Source of the DNA: Nonomuraea soli
GTDB taxonomy: Bacteria; Actinomycetota; Actinomycetes; Streptosporangiales; Streptosporangiaceae
DNA: 64,000 bases
NCBI RefSeq assembly: GCF_013761175.1
Contig: NZ_JACDUR010000006.1
Location: 186,001-250,000, forward strand
Direction: 5' to 3'
In this document: in pieces, positions 7,481 through 15,693 of the stretch
Layout: each line of letters opens with the position of its first letter
Position numbering within the stretch: position 1 is the stretch's first letter
The notes under the pieces: generated by a model
What the model was told of the DNA's origin: nothing
The model's input: the letters and a program-made list of their open reading frames with translations, nothing else
Database searches by the model: none
Translations under genes and position numbers: made by a program

Positions 7481-8913
7481 TCGACGTCGCGATCGCCGGG
7501 GGCGGGCCCGTGGGCATGCTCCTGGCGGCCGAACTCGCCCTCCAGGGGGTGCGGCCGGTGGTCTTCGAGAAGCTGGCCGCACCCACCGGGGAGTCGAAGG
7601 CGGGCACCCTCCACACCCGCGTCGGCCAGCTGCTCGACCGGCGCGGCCTGCTCGACCAGGCCGGCCGCGCCACCTACGGCACCGTCGGCTTCCACTTCTC
7701 CGGCATGTTCGGCCTGCGCCTGTCGGCCGCCGACGGCCCGGCGATCGTGGGCAGCCCCCAGGCGTGGGCCGAGCGCGTCTTCGCCGAGCGGGCCGTCTCG
7801 CTCGGGGCGCGGATCCGGCGCGGCCACGAGATCACCGGCCTGGTCCAGCACGCCGGCCACGTCACCCTCACCGCGGGCGGCCACCAGGTGGACGCCAGGT
7901 ACGTGGTCGGCGCCGACGGCGCCCGCAGCGCCGTACGGCGGGCCGCCGGCATCGACTTCCAAGGCACGGGCGCGCGCGTGGCCGCCCTCATGGGAGAGGT
8001 ACGGCTCGGCCCCGGCGTGCCAGGAGGCTGGCACCGCACCCCGCGCGGCTGGCTCATGATCTGGCCCGACCCCCACGGCCACTCCCGCGTCACCACCTAC
8101 GACTTCCGCGGCCCGCACCCCGACCGCGAGGCGCCGGTCACGCTGGACGAACTGCGCCAGGCCGCCTCCCGCATCGCCGGACGGCCCATCGAGATGAGCG
8201 ACGCCCGCTCCCTGTCCAGGTACGGCGACGCCGCGCTGCAGGCCGCCTCCTACCGCGACCGGCGGGTCCTGCTCGCCGGGGACGCCGCGCACGTGCACTT
8301 CCCCTGGGGCGGCCAAGGGCTCAACACCAGCCTCGAGGACGCGATGAACCTGGGATGGAAACTCGCCGCCGTGGTGCACGGACACGCACCCGAGCACACG
8401 CTCGACAGCTACCACGCCGAACGCCACCCCGTCGCCGCGCGGGTGTTGTGGAACGTGCGCGCCCAGAACGCCCTGGCCCACCCGGACCCCGCCCTCGACC
8501 CGCTGCGCGAGCTGTTCGCCGAGCTGATGGAGCTGGAACCGGTCAACGATTACCTGACCGGGATGATCAGCGGCCAGGACATCCGCTACGACGTCGGCGT
8601 CGACGGCGCCGGATGGCTGGCGCCCGACCTGCGGATCAAGACCGGCGACGGCGAGGTGGGGCTGGCCGGGCTGCTGCGGCAGGGCCGGGCGTGCTTCGTG
8701 GACCTCGCCGGGCGCGACGACCTGGTCGAGGTCGTGGGGGAGCGGGTGCCCGTCGTGCGCGGGGTCGCCGAGAGTGAGCACGAGGCGCTGCTCGTCCGGC
8801 CGGACGGGTACGTCGCGTGGGCGGCTCCCTCGACGGCGCGGGAACTGGACGCGGCGATCGACCGGTGGTTCGTGGCGCCTCAGTCCTCGCGGCCGAGCAG
8901 CCTCCTGAGGTAG
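7477..8913 (+). CDS. class A FAD-dependent aromatic monooxygenase (Rox/PgaE-like)
   Basis: 478 aa. The N-terminal FAD-binding motif is DVAIAGGGPVGMLLAAELAL. The DG motif is GADGARSAVRRAAG (near 147) and the GD motif is RVLLAGDAAHVHFPWGGQGL (near 267). The C-terminal thioredoxin-like region ends LVRPDGYVAW. This is the layout and length of single-component flavin hydroxylases of aromatic polyketides and of rifampicin monooxygenase Rox. With the co-transcribed efflux pump and the divergent ArsR regulator, a role in detoxifying an aromatic antibiotic is plausible, but tailoring of a secondary metabolite cannot be excluded. The ATG overlaps the MFS stop. The last 34 bp overlap the converging TIR gene. 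Confidence 0.88.
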   Translation: MIDVAIAGGGPVGMLLAAELALQGVRPVVFEKLAAPTGESKAGTLHTRVGQLLDRRGLLDQAGRATYGTVGFHFSGMFGLRLSAADGPAIVGSPQAWAERVFAERAVSLGARIRRGHEITGLVQHAGHVTLTAGGHQVDARYVVGADGARSAVRRAAGIDFQGTGARVAALMGEVRLGPGVPGGWHRTPRGWLMIWPDPHGHSRVTTYDFRGPHPDREAPVTLDELRQAASRIAGRPIEMSDARSLSRYGDAALQAASYRDRRVLLAGDAAHVHFPWGGQGLNTSLEDAMNLGWKLAAVVHGHAPEHTLDSYHAERHPVAARVLWNVRAQNALAHPDPALDPLRELFAELMELEPVNDYLTGMISGQDIRYDVGVDGAGWLAPDLRIKTGDGEVGLAGLLRQGRACFVDLAGRDDLVEVVGERVPVVRGVAESEHEALLVRPDGYVAWAAPSTARELDAAIDRWFVAPQSSRPSSLLR

Positions 8914-11669
8914 CCGGGCAGCCTCGTGGCCGTGTTGGTGACCTTGATGAGGCCCTGGAGCAGGGGTTGCGGCAGCGCGGTGAACACCCGGGCGATGTAG
9001 CTGCGCACCATGTCGTCGTGCAGCGGGCCGAAGTGCTGCCGCAGCCCCTGCTGGGCCCGGGCTATGCGCTCACGCGGCTCGGGCCCGCCATGACGGCAGG
9101 CGCCCGCTATGCCGTACTGCAGGAGCGCGAGAAGCGTGTCGGGATGCCGGTCGCCGAGCGCGGTCCGCAGGCCCTCGTAGGCCTGCCCGGCCAGCTCCTC
9201 GGCCTGGCCGAAATCCTCCAGCAGCATCGCCACGCCGCTCAGGCAGTAACTGATGCGCAGATGGATCGGATGGTCGTCGGCGTAGGCCGAGCGCGCGTCC
9301 TCGGCCGCGGCCACCAGGATCGCGCGGCCCGCCTCCGGGTCGTGCCATCCGGCCAGCTGCACGCCGTAGCCCGCCCTGATCACCAGGGTGAGGGGGTTGG
9401 TGGCGCCCAGGGTGCGCTCGTAGGTGTCGCGTAGACGGGCCAGCTCGGCCAGCTGCTCCTTGTCCGTGGCGCCGCCTAAGGGATAGGGCCGCCGCGCGTA
9501 GGCCGCGAGCTCCGCGCCCGCCAGCAGGATCGCCGCCTCCAGCGCCCGCGGATGGCCGGCGGAACCGGTGCGCTCGAACTCCTCCAGCGCGCGGCGGGCC
9601 GCGGCGGCCGACCTCCTGGGCCGGCCCAGGAGCAACTGGAGGTGGGCGTGCTCCAGGTGGAACTCGGGGAGCCCGGTGGGGTCCATGTCCGCCAGGAGCT
9701 GCCCTGCCTCCTTCGGCAGGCCGCGCAGGCGCAGCGCACGGGCCCGGTCGACCCGCACGGCGTCGCCGGGGTCCAGGGCCATCAGCTCCGTCCAGCACCG
9801 TTCGGCGTCGTGGAAGCGCGCCTGGCCGTCGAGCGCCATGGCCACCACGTGCAGCGCCCCGAGCCGAACCTCAGGCCCGGAGAGCCCGGCGTGCTCGGCG
9901 AGCGTGGAGCCGGCCAGGTCGGCCGCGCTCTCGTAGTCGCCGACCGTCAGCAGCCGCCTCGCCGCGCCCACGACCATGCTCGGCTCGGCCTCGCCCGCCC
10001 GCCGCAGCCGCTCCACCAGGCGCCGCTCCAGCCGGGCCGCCGTCAGATGCTCGGCCGACCTCTCGTCGACGCCGATCAGCGCCCGCAGCAGCGTGACCGC
10101 GGCCTCGTGCGCCAGCTCGTCGCGCTCGGCCAGCCGCCGCGCATGCGCCACCAGCGGATCGGTCGGCCCGGTCAGCTCCGTGAGCAGCGCGGCCACCGCG
10201 TGTCCCGCCGCGTCCAGGCAACCACGACGGGCCCGCTCCGGCACCGACCGCGCCACCCTCGGATGCACGGCGACCGCGTCACCCTCCCCGACCACCAGCG
10301 ACAGGCGAGCGAGCACCCCGAGCGCGGGAAGCAGCAGCTCCCGGGCCTCGTCCTCGCTCCGGCCACGCAGCGACGCGACGCCCAGCAGCAGGACGGCGCG
10401 CGGGATCGGCGTCTGCTGCGCCAGCTCGCACGCCAGCCCCAGGACATCCATGGCCGTCTCGTCGAGTCCGCTCAGCGTGTCGTGCAGGACGTCGCCCTCG
10501 GCCCTCCGCAGATACGCCATCGGCGACAGCACCCCCAGTGACGCCCGCAGCTGGGAGTCGGCCACCCGCAGATCCTGCGGATGCCCGCCCAGCTCCCGCA
10601 CGAGCTCCTCGGCCTCCTCCCGGTGCCGGGGCTCGTAGGCTCCGTCGAGCAGCGCCAGCGCCTCGTCCGCGGCGAGCCCGGTCAGGTGGACGCGGCCCCC
10701 GAGGTCGTCGAGACGCCTCTCGCGGCTGACCAGGATCGTGCGCACGTGACGGAAGGGCACGACCAGCCGACGCACGGCGTCATCGGGCCACGACTCGGGA
10801 ACGTGGTCGACGATCCACAACGCCGGCTCGCCGATCCGGCGTGTCAGGTGGTGGAGCAGCCGCTCGTCGTCCACCCCGTCCAGGGGGACGCCGCGCTCCG
10901 CACCCAGCAGGCGCAGCTGGCGCAGGTACTCGTCCTCGCCGTCCCGGTCGGAGAGGGTGAAGCGGTGCACGCCGCCGGGGAAGGCGGCGGAGAACTCCCA
11001 GGCGTACTGCGTGACCAGGCTCGTCTTGCCCGCCCCCGGCAGCCCGGAGACCACGGCCACCCCGACAGGGGGCGCCTGCTCCACGAGCCGGAACTCACCC
11101 GCGTGCAGGGCGGAGTGCAGCGACCACAACTCCCGATAGCGATGCACCGCCTTGCGATCGAGCAACGGATCCGCCGGCCACCAGCGCCCCGCCGAACCTA
11201 CGTGCGCGGCCCCCAGCGGCCCCGCCAGCGCCGCCACCCGCCGCGCGACCGCCTCGGCCAGCTCCCGCCTCCCGTCGGGGGTCGCGGGCGGGCGTCGGTA
11301 CTTGAGGTCACGCAGCTCCACGGGCTCGATGTGGTCACCGCCGTCCTCGGGATTGACGACGAGGACACGCTCCTCCACGGACCCGGCCCGCTGGGCGAGC
11401 AGGAACGCGAAGGTCAGCTCCAGCCGGCAGGCGGGCCGCCGCGGGTAGGCGCGCGAGTAGTAGGCGAGCAGGACCGTGGACTTGAGAAGCGCCTCGGTGA
11501 TGGTGCCGGTGATGCTCTCGTGGTAGCCGATGGAGCGCTCGTCGCGGAACACGCGCAGCCGCCTGCCGTTGGCCTTCGTCCTGAGCAGGGCCTTCTCGAG
11601 CGCCTGGACCTCGGACCGGTCGTCGACGGCGTAACTGAGGAAGACGTCGTAGTGCTCGTCAGGGCCCAT
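8880..11669 (-). CDS. TIR domain - STAND NTPase - TPR protein
   Basis: 929 aa. The TIR domain (about 1-150) starts DEHYDVFLSYAVDDRSE. It retains the glutamate expected for NAD-cleaving TIRs in the CRLEL motif (Glu84). A STAND/NB-ARC-type ATPase follows, with Walker A VVSGLPGAGKTSL (Lys215), Walker B-like ALWIVDHVPESW and a sensor TILVSRERR. The C-terminal half (about 500-929) is helical TPR-like repeats that could sense a ligand. Such NLR-like proteins act in bacterial immunity or signalling, where ligand-driven oligomerisation activates the TIR. The start is the ATG before DEHYDVFLSY; the open frame upstream lies in the divergent gene's territory. Its partner may be the membrane protein at 11805. 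No other known defence gene is adjacent, so the role is inferred. Confidence 0.85.
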   Translation of the reverse strand: MGPDEHYDVFLSYAVDDRSEVQALEKALLRTKANGRRLRVFRDERSIGYHESITGTITEALLKSTVLLAYYSRAYPRRPACRLELTFAFLLAQRAGSVEERVLVVNPEDGGDHIEPVELRDLKYRRPPATPDGRRELAEAVARRVAALAGPLGAAHVGSAGRWWPADPLLDRKAVHRYRELWSLHSALHAGEFRLVEQAPPVGVAVVSGLPGAGKTSLVTQYAWEFSAAFPGGVHRFTLSDRDGEDEYLRQLRLLGAERGVPLDGVDDERLLHHLTRRIGEPALWIVDHVPESWPDDAVRRLVVPFRHVRTILVSRERRLDDLGGRVHLTGLAADEALALLDGAYEPRHREEAEELVRELGGHPQDLRVADSQLRASLGVLSPMAYLRRAEGDVLHDTLSGLDETAMDVLGLACELAQQTPIPRAVLLLGVASLRGRSEDEARELLLPALGVLARLSLVVGEGDAVAVHPRVARSVPERARRGCLDAAGHAVAALLTELTGPTDPLVAHARRLAERDELAHEAAVTLLRALIGVDERSAEHLTAARLERRLVERLRRAGEAEPSMVVGAARRLLTVGDYESAADLAGSTLAEHAGLSGPEVRLGALHVVAMALDGQARFHDAERCWTELMALDPGDAVRVDRARALRLRGLPKEAGQLLADMDPTGLPEFHLEHAHLQLLLGRPRRSAAAARRALEEFERTGSAGHPRALEAAILLAGAELAAYARRPYPLGGATDKEQLAELARLRDTYERTLGATNPLTLVIRAGYGVQLAGWHDPEAGRAILVAAAEDARSAYADDHPIHLRISYCLSGVAMLLEDFGQAEELAGQAYEGLRTALGDRHPDTLLALLQYGIAGACRHGGPEPRERIARAQQGLRQHFGPLHDDMVRSYIARVFTALPQPLLQGLIKVTNTATRLPGYLRRLLGRED

Positions 11670-11733
11670 GGGGCTACACAACACGATTCCGGCGAGCCCT
11701 GCCGGACGTGTCTGGCCCCAACTTTGTGTGAAA

Positions 11734-11768
11734 TTTCCTGACAGGGTGGGTCGGACTCTGTTAGGAAA
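11734..11768. promoter_or_regulatory. imperfect inverted repeat between the TIR gene and the membrane-protein gene
   Basis: The arm TTTCCTGACAG (11734-11744) is repeated in inverse as CTGTTAGGAAA (11758-11768) with one mismatch and a 13-bp spacer. It sits in the 135-bp divergent intergenic region. It could be an operator or a cruciform controlling both genes. No regulator gene lies beside it. Confidence 0.45.
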
Positions 11769-11804
11769 GATCGCGATCCACCATCCGCTGCGGAAAGGTT
11801 CACC

Positions 11805-12812
11805 GTGGAGCGCGACGACCGGACGCTGGACCCGGCGACGACGGGCGACGTGTTGTCGCCGCGTCGCGGGGCCGAGGGCGCGGACACCGCCGATCAGGAG
11901 GCGGCCACCCTGGACGACCCGCCCGGCGGCCACCTGACCGATCCGGGTCCGGCGGCCGTGCACCCCTCGGGCCCCGGCGTCTCCGCGCTGCCCGGCGGCC
12001 AGCCCACAGGCCTGGGCGCCGCACCCTCGGAGGGCCCTCGCGCCGCGCCGGCGGCGGGCCCGCGTGACGTGCCTCCCGCAGGTCTGGGTGCGGTGTCGAC
12101 AGGGGCGTATCACCTTCCCGAGGGCGGCGAGGTGCCCGTTGCGCCGGGAGGGCAGGACCGGCCGCCCACCGCCGAGGAGAGCGACGTGGCCTTCTGGTCG
12201 TCCGACATCTCCCCGCGCCACCTCCCCCTGGAGCAGGGCTACGACCTCACCGAGCCCGTCGAGCCCGTCCTGGTGCCGCCGCCTCCCGACCCCGAGCAGG
12301 AGGTGCGCCGCCGTACCCGCATCCTCGTCGCCGCGGCGGTGGCCGTGGTCCTGGTGGGCGGCAGTGCGGGCTGGTTGCTGAGCTCCGCGGGCCCCGAGGA
12401 GAGCTGCGCGGGCGGCAGGTGTGTCACCGTGGAGCGGCTCGACGGCCCGCCGTCGGCGACGGTGGAGATCCCCGCCGGCCGTACGAGTCCCGCGGCCGTG
12501 CCGAGCCAGGCGCCGAGCCGTACGAAGCCCACGGAGGCGGCCTCGGCCCCGCGCACCACGCGGCCGCAGACGGTGCGGCCGACGCGCGAGCCGCAGGCGA
12601 GCGACACCCAGCCCGAGGCGGACGAGACCGGCGACGGGGCGAAGGAGCAGGTCAGCACCTACGACAAGGTCGAGTCGACCCCGGAGCCGGCGGCGCAGCA
12701 GGAGCCGGAGCAGAGCACGACCCCCGAGGCGAGCCCGCCGACGCCGGAAGAGCAGAAGCAGCCGGACAAGAAGGACTGTAACCTGCTCGAGGCGCTCTTC
12801 GGCTGCCCGTGA
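11805..12812 (+). CDS. single-pass membrane protein with long disordered arms, unknown function
   Basis: 335 aa, family not recognised. About 170 N-terminal cytoplasmic residues are rich in Pro, Gly, Ala and acidic residues. One membrane helix follows (about 175-196, ILVAAAVAVVLVGGSAGWLL). An extracytoplasmic Pro/Thr/Glu-rich stalk then ends in a short cysteine-bearing segment, CNLLEALFGCP. Two further cysteines flank a CAGGRC motif just outside the membrane. The GTG start has a GGAAAGG ribosome site 6 nt upstream. It is divergent from the TIR-NTPase-TPR gene across a shared regulatory gap, so it may be a sensor or partner of that system. It could equally be an unrelated anti-sigma-like or cell-wall stalk protein. 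Confidence 0.7.
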   Translation: MERDDRTLDPATTGDVLSPRRGAEGADTADQEAATLDDPPGGHLTDPGPAAVHPSGPGVSALPGGQPTGLGAAPSEGPRAAPAAGPRDVPPAGLGAVSTGAYHLPEGGEVPVAPGGQDRPPTAEESDVAFWSSDISPRHLPLEQGYDLTEPVEPVLVPPPPDPEQEVRRRTRILVAAAVAVVLVGGSAGWLLSSAGPEESCAGGRCVTVERLDGPPSATVEIPAGRTSPAAVPSQAPSRTKPTEAASAPRTTRPQTVRPTREPQASDTQPEADETGDGAKEQVSTYDKVESTPEPAAQQEPEQSTTPEASPPTPEEQKQPDKKDCNLLEALFGCP

Positions 12813-12870
12813 GGCGGCCGCTGGGGGCGTAGCCGGAGGATGCGCGGGGCCACCAGGTTCTGGCAGACTG

Positions 12871-12884
12871 GGAAATCGCTTTCC
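12871..12884. promoter_or_regulatory. LacI-type operator at the lacI-like gene's own promoter
   Basis: GGAAATCGCTTTCC has GGAAA/TTTCC arms around a CG centre, with one mismatched pair. It lies 10 bp upstream of the LacI-family start codon. It is nearly identical to the perfect palindrome at 21410-21425. The half-site form is classic for LacI/GalR regulators, so autoregulation is inferred. Confidence 0.75.
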
Positions 12885-12894
12885 GGGAGGTCTC

Positions 12895-13887
12895 GTGGTC
12901 ACGCTGGAGGATGTCGCCAAGCTCGCCGGCGTCTCGCTCGCGACCGCCTCGCGCGTGCTGAACGGCAGCACCCGCCAGGTCGGCGCGGGCCTGCGCAGCC
13001 GCGTCGAACAGGCCGCCGACCAGCTCGGCTACCGTACGAACTTCGCCGCCCAGACCCTCGCCAAGGGCGCCAGCAACGTCATCGGCCTGGTGGTGCACGA
13101 CCTGACCGACCCCTACTTCGCCGCGCTCGCCGACGGCGTCATGCGGGCGGCGGCGGGGCAGGGCCTGCTGGTCATGGTCGGCACCACCCACCGCGATCCC
13201 GAGCAGGAGATCGCCTACGTCGCGACCCTGCACGCCCAGCGGGTGCGTGCGGTGCTGCTGGCCGGATCGCGGGTCAGCGACGCGGCCGTCACCAAGCGGC
13301 TGCGCGACGAGCTCAAGCGGTACCTCGACACCGGTGGCCGGGTGGCGTGCGTCGGCCAGGACCTGCTCGGCGTCGACACCGTGGCCCCGGCCAACCGCGA
13401 GGGCGCCGCGGCGCTGGCCCGATCGCTGGCCGGGCTGGGCCACACCCGCTTCGCCGTCCTGGCGGGTCCCGAGCACCTGGTGACGGCCAGGGACCGCGCC
13501 GAGGGCTTCGCCGACGCCCTGGCCGAGCTGGGCCTGCCCGCGCCGAAGGTGGTCCACGGGCCGTTCGACCGCGACGGCGGCCACGCGGCGGCCCGCGAGA
13601 CGGGCGAGGCGACCTGCGTGTTCGCCGTCAACGACGTGATGGCCGTGGGAGCGCTGGCCTCCTACCGCGAGCGCGGCATCCGGGTGCCGGGCCAGGTGTC
13701 GGTGGCCGGGTTCGACGACATCTCGACGCTGCGCGACCACGTTCCCGCCCTGACGACGGTACGGCTGCCGCTGGCCGACATGGGTTCGCGGGCGTTCGAG
13801 CTGGCTCTCGGCGACGAGGGCGACACCCGCGTGGAGTCGGTGGCGGGACAGGTCGTGTTGCGCGAGAGCGTGCGATCACTCGTCTGA
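12895..13887 (+). CDS. LacI/GalR-family transcriptional regulator
   Basis: 330 aa. The HTH plus hinge is at the N terminus (VTLEDVAKLAGVSLATASRV, then LNGSTRQV). The periplasmic-binding-protein-like effector domain follows (VIGLVVHDLTDPYFAALADG ... DDISTLRDHVPALTTV). The GTG at 12895 is preceded by GGGAGG and gives the standard LacI N terminus; the open frame upstream belongs to noncoding sequence. It heads a run of enzymes for an unidentified sugar or polyol: a TIM-barrel isomerase and a phosphodiesterase directly downstream. By shared operator it also connects to the Gfo/Idh-DUF993-isomerase operon at 18.3-21.4 kb. It is probably a sugar-phosphate- or sugar-relieved repressor. Confidence 0.93.
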   Translation: MVTLEDVAKLAGVSLATASRVLNGSTRQVGAGLRSRVEQAADQLGYRTNFAAQTLAKGASNVIGLVVHDLTDPYFAALADGVMRAAAGQGLLVMVGTTHRDPEQEIAYVATLHAQRVRAVLLAGSRVSDAAVTKRLRDELKRYLDTGGRVACVGQDLLGVDTVAPANREGAAALARSLAGLGHTRFAVLAGPEHLVTARDRAEGFADALAELGLPAPKVVHGPFDRDGGHAAARETGEATCVFAVNDVMAVGALASYRERGIRVPGQVSVAGFDDISTLRDHVPALTTVRLPLADMGSRAFELALGDEGDTRVESVAGQVVLRESVRSLV

Positions 13888-13898
13888 AGGGACGTTGC

Positions 13899-14672
13899 GT
13901 GAAACTGGCGATGAGTACCCTCGGCATGCCGGGACAGGGGCTGGACGACGCCGTGGCGGTGGCCGTCGCCCATCGGTGCCGGGGGCTGGAGCTGCGCCTG
14001 CATCCTGACACGGGGGTGCATGCCGGGCTCGCCGAGGGCGAGCGGGCCGGGGTGCGGTCGAGGATCGAGGCGGCGGGCCTGGAGGTCGCGGCCTTGGCCG
14101 GATATACCAGGATCTGCGGCCCGGCCCCCGACGACGAGGTCGTCGAAGGGCTGCTGCGCGACCTGCGCCTCGCCCGCGACCTGGGAGCGCCCGGCGTCCG
14201 CGTCTTCCCCGGCGGCGCCGACCCCGAGGTGGGGGCGCGGCGGCTGAGGGCGGTGGCGGACGAGGCCGCGGACCTGGGCGTGAAGGTGTTCGTCGAGACG
14301 CACGACCACATGGCGCTCGGCGCGGCGGTGGCCGAGCTGCTCGACGCGGCGGGCACGCCCGGGACCACGGGGGCGATCTGGGATCTGCTGCACCCGTGGC
14401 GTCACGGCGAACCTCCGGCGGAGACCTTCCGTCACCTGGCTCCGCACCTGGCCGTGGTCCAGGTGAAGGACTCCGTCTCGGCCACCGACACCACGCCGGT
14501 GCCGATGGGGTCGGGCTCGGTGCCGCTGGAGGAGTGCGGTGAGCTGCTGCGCGCCGCCGGGTTCTCCGGCTGGGTGTCGCTGGAGTGGGAGCGAACCTGG
14601 TATCCGCACGTCGCCCCGGTGGAGGAGATCCTGCCCGGGGCGCTGGCATGGGTGGAGAAGTTCGGTGAATAA
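13899..14672 (+). CDS. sugar phosphate isomerase/epimerase-like TIM-barrel protein
   Basis: 257 aa of the xylose-isomerase-like/AP-endonuclease 2 superfamily. Barrel strands are recognisable as LAMSTLGMPG, GLEVAALAGYTRICG, VRVFPGGADP, VKVFVETHDH (metal-ligand glutamate and histidine), GAIWDLLHPWRHG, VVQVKDS and VSLEWERTW. The family isomerises or dehydrates sugars and polyols using a divalent metal; the exact substrate is unknown. The GTG start lies 11 bp after the LacI stop with a GAAGGGA site before it, so it is co-transcribed with the regulator. The next gene overlaps its 3' end by 8 bp. It is a distant paralogue of the isomerase at 18305, suggesting successive or alternative steps in one pathway. 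Confidence 0.85.
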   Translation: MKLAMSTLGMPGQGLDDAVAVAVAHRCRGLELRLHPDTGVHAGLAEGERAGVRSRIEAAGLEVAALAGYTRICGPAPDDEVVEGLLRDLRLARDLGAPGVRVFPGGADPEVGARRLRAVADEAADLGVKVFVETHDHMALGAAVAELLDAAGTPGTTGAIWDLLHPWRHGEPPAETFRHLAPHLAVVQVKDSVSATDTTPVPMGSGSVPLEECGELLRAAGFSGWVSLEWERTWYPHVAPVEEILPGALAWVEKFGE

Positions 14673-15612
14673 GGTCCTGGTCGTCGGCATGGACGGGCTG
14701 CGCGTCGACCGCGTGCACGCCGTACGCCCGCCCGTCCTGATCGGGCTGATGTCCTCCGGGGTGTACGGCACCAGCAGGCTGCCGTACGGCGAGACGGCGG
14801 CGCCGAAGACGGAGTCGCCCGGCGAGATCGTGGAATCAGCCGAGGGCGACGGTCGTGACACCGGCGGCCCCGAGGCCGAGGGCGGCCCGGTCGCCGGGAC
14901 GGGCGGTCGGCGCATCACGGCGCGCACCGACTCGGGACCCGGCTGGTCCTCCATCGCCACCGGCGTCTGGCCCGACAAGCACGGCGTGGCCGACAACGGC
15001 TTCGCGGGAGCCGACTACGCGACCTATCCCGACTTCCTGACGAGGGCCAAGCGCGCCGACCCCTCCCTCACCACCTACGCGATCTTCTCGTGGGCGGCCC
15101 TGGCCGAGCACGGCGCGTTCGGCACCGAGATCGACGAGCGGGTGGTCTACGACGGCTACGCCGACGGTTTCGGCGCCTGCGACAAGAAGATCGCCGACGC
15201 GGCCGAGCGTCACCTCCTGCACGAGAACCCGGACGCGAGCTTCGTCTACTTCGGCGACACCGACGAGATCGCCCACGACCTGGGCCCGCTGTGCGAGGAG
15301 TACACCGCGGCCCTGCTGCTGCAGGACGAGGTCCTTGGCCGCCTGCTCACCTCGGTCCGCGGCCGCCCGTCGTACGCCGAGGAGCGGTGGACGGTCGTGG
15401 TCACCACCGACCACGGTCATGTCGACGCGGGCGGGCACGGCGGCACCTCCGACGAGGAGCGCACGGTCTTCGTGATCGTCGCCGAGCTCGACCGTGACCG
15501 TCCCGCCGCTCTGGAGGAGCCCCGCCTGGTCGACGTCGCGCCGACGGTGCTGCAGCGTCTGGGCGTCACGATCGATCCTTCGTGGGGGCTGGACGGGCGA
15601 CCCTTGGGGTAA
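14665..15612 (+). CDS. alkaline-phosphatase-superfamily phosphodiesterase/nucleotide pyrophosphatase
   Basis: 315 aa. It has the two-metal alkaline phosphatase fold of type I phosphodiesterases. The first metal aspartate is in VVGMDGLR, the nucleophile region is DSGPGWSSIATG, and later metal ligands are in YFGDTDEIAHD and VTTDHGHVDAGGHGG. It would hydrolyse a phosphomonoester or phosphodiester. No signal peptide is visible, so it acts in the cytoplasm. Residues about 48-90 are a low-complexity acidic/Gly insertion (TESPGEIVESAEGDG and onward) that looks like a flexible loop. The GTG start overlaps the preceding isomerase stop (GTGAATAA), which supports one transcriptional unit with LacI and the isomerase. 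Confidence 0.82.
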   Translation: MNKVLVVGMDGLRVDRVHAVRPPVLIGLMSSGVYGTSRLPYGETAAPKTESPGEIVESAEGDGRDTGGPEAEGGPVAGTGGRRITARTDSGPGWSSIATGVWPDKHGVADNGFAGADYATYPDFLTRAKRADPSLTTYAIFSWAALAEHGAFGTEIDERVVYDGYADGFGACDKKIADAAERHLLHENPDASFVYFGDTDEIAHDLGPLCEEYTAALLLQDEVLGRLLTSVRGRPSYAEERWTVVVTTDHGHVDAGGHGGTSDEERTVFVIVAELDRDRPAALEEPRLVDVAPTVLQRLGVTIDPSWGLDGRPLG

Positions 15613-15616
15613 CTTT

Positions 15617-15632
15617 TTCATCACCTGATGAA
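15617..15632. promoter_or_regulatory. perfect palindrome upstream of the Rph-like gene
   Basis: TTCATCA-CC-TGATGAA has 7-bp perfect arms and a 2-bp centre. It lies 61 bp upstream of the start codon of the PEP-synthase/Rph-like gene in an AT-richer patch. It resembles a MarR- or TetR-type operator. The 19-bp rifamycin-associated element known upstream of rph genes is not seen. Confidence 0.5.
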
Positions 15633-15693
15633 TTAATCGGTCCTTCCGGGTGCACACTGGTGAACAGCAGGCATCCCGGAGGGAAACAGCGCC

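Noticed and set aside
12421..12894. Upstream extension of the LacI-family gene by 158 codons
   Set aside because: The added part is Arg/Pro-rich shadow of the membrane-protein gene. The GTG at 12895 with its ribosome site gives the exact family N terminus.
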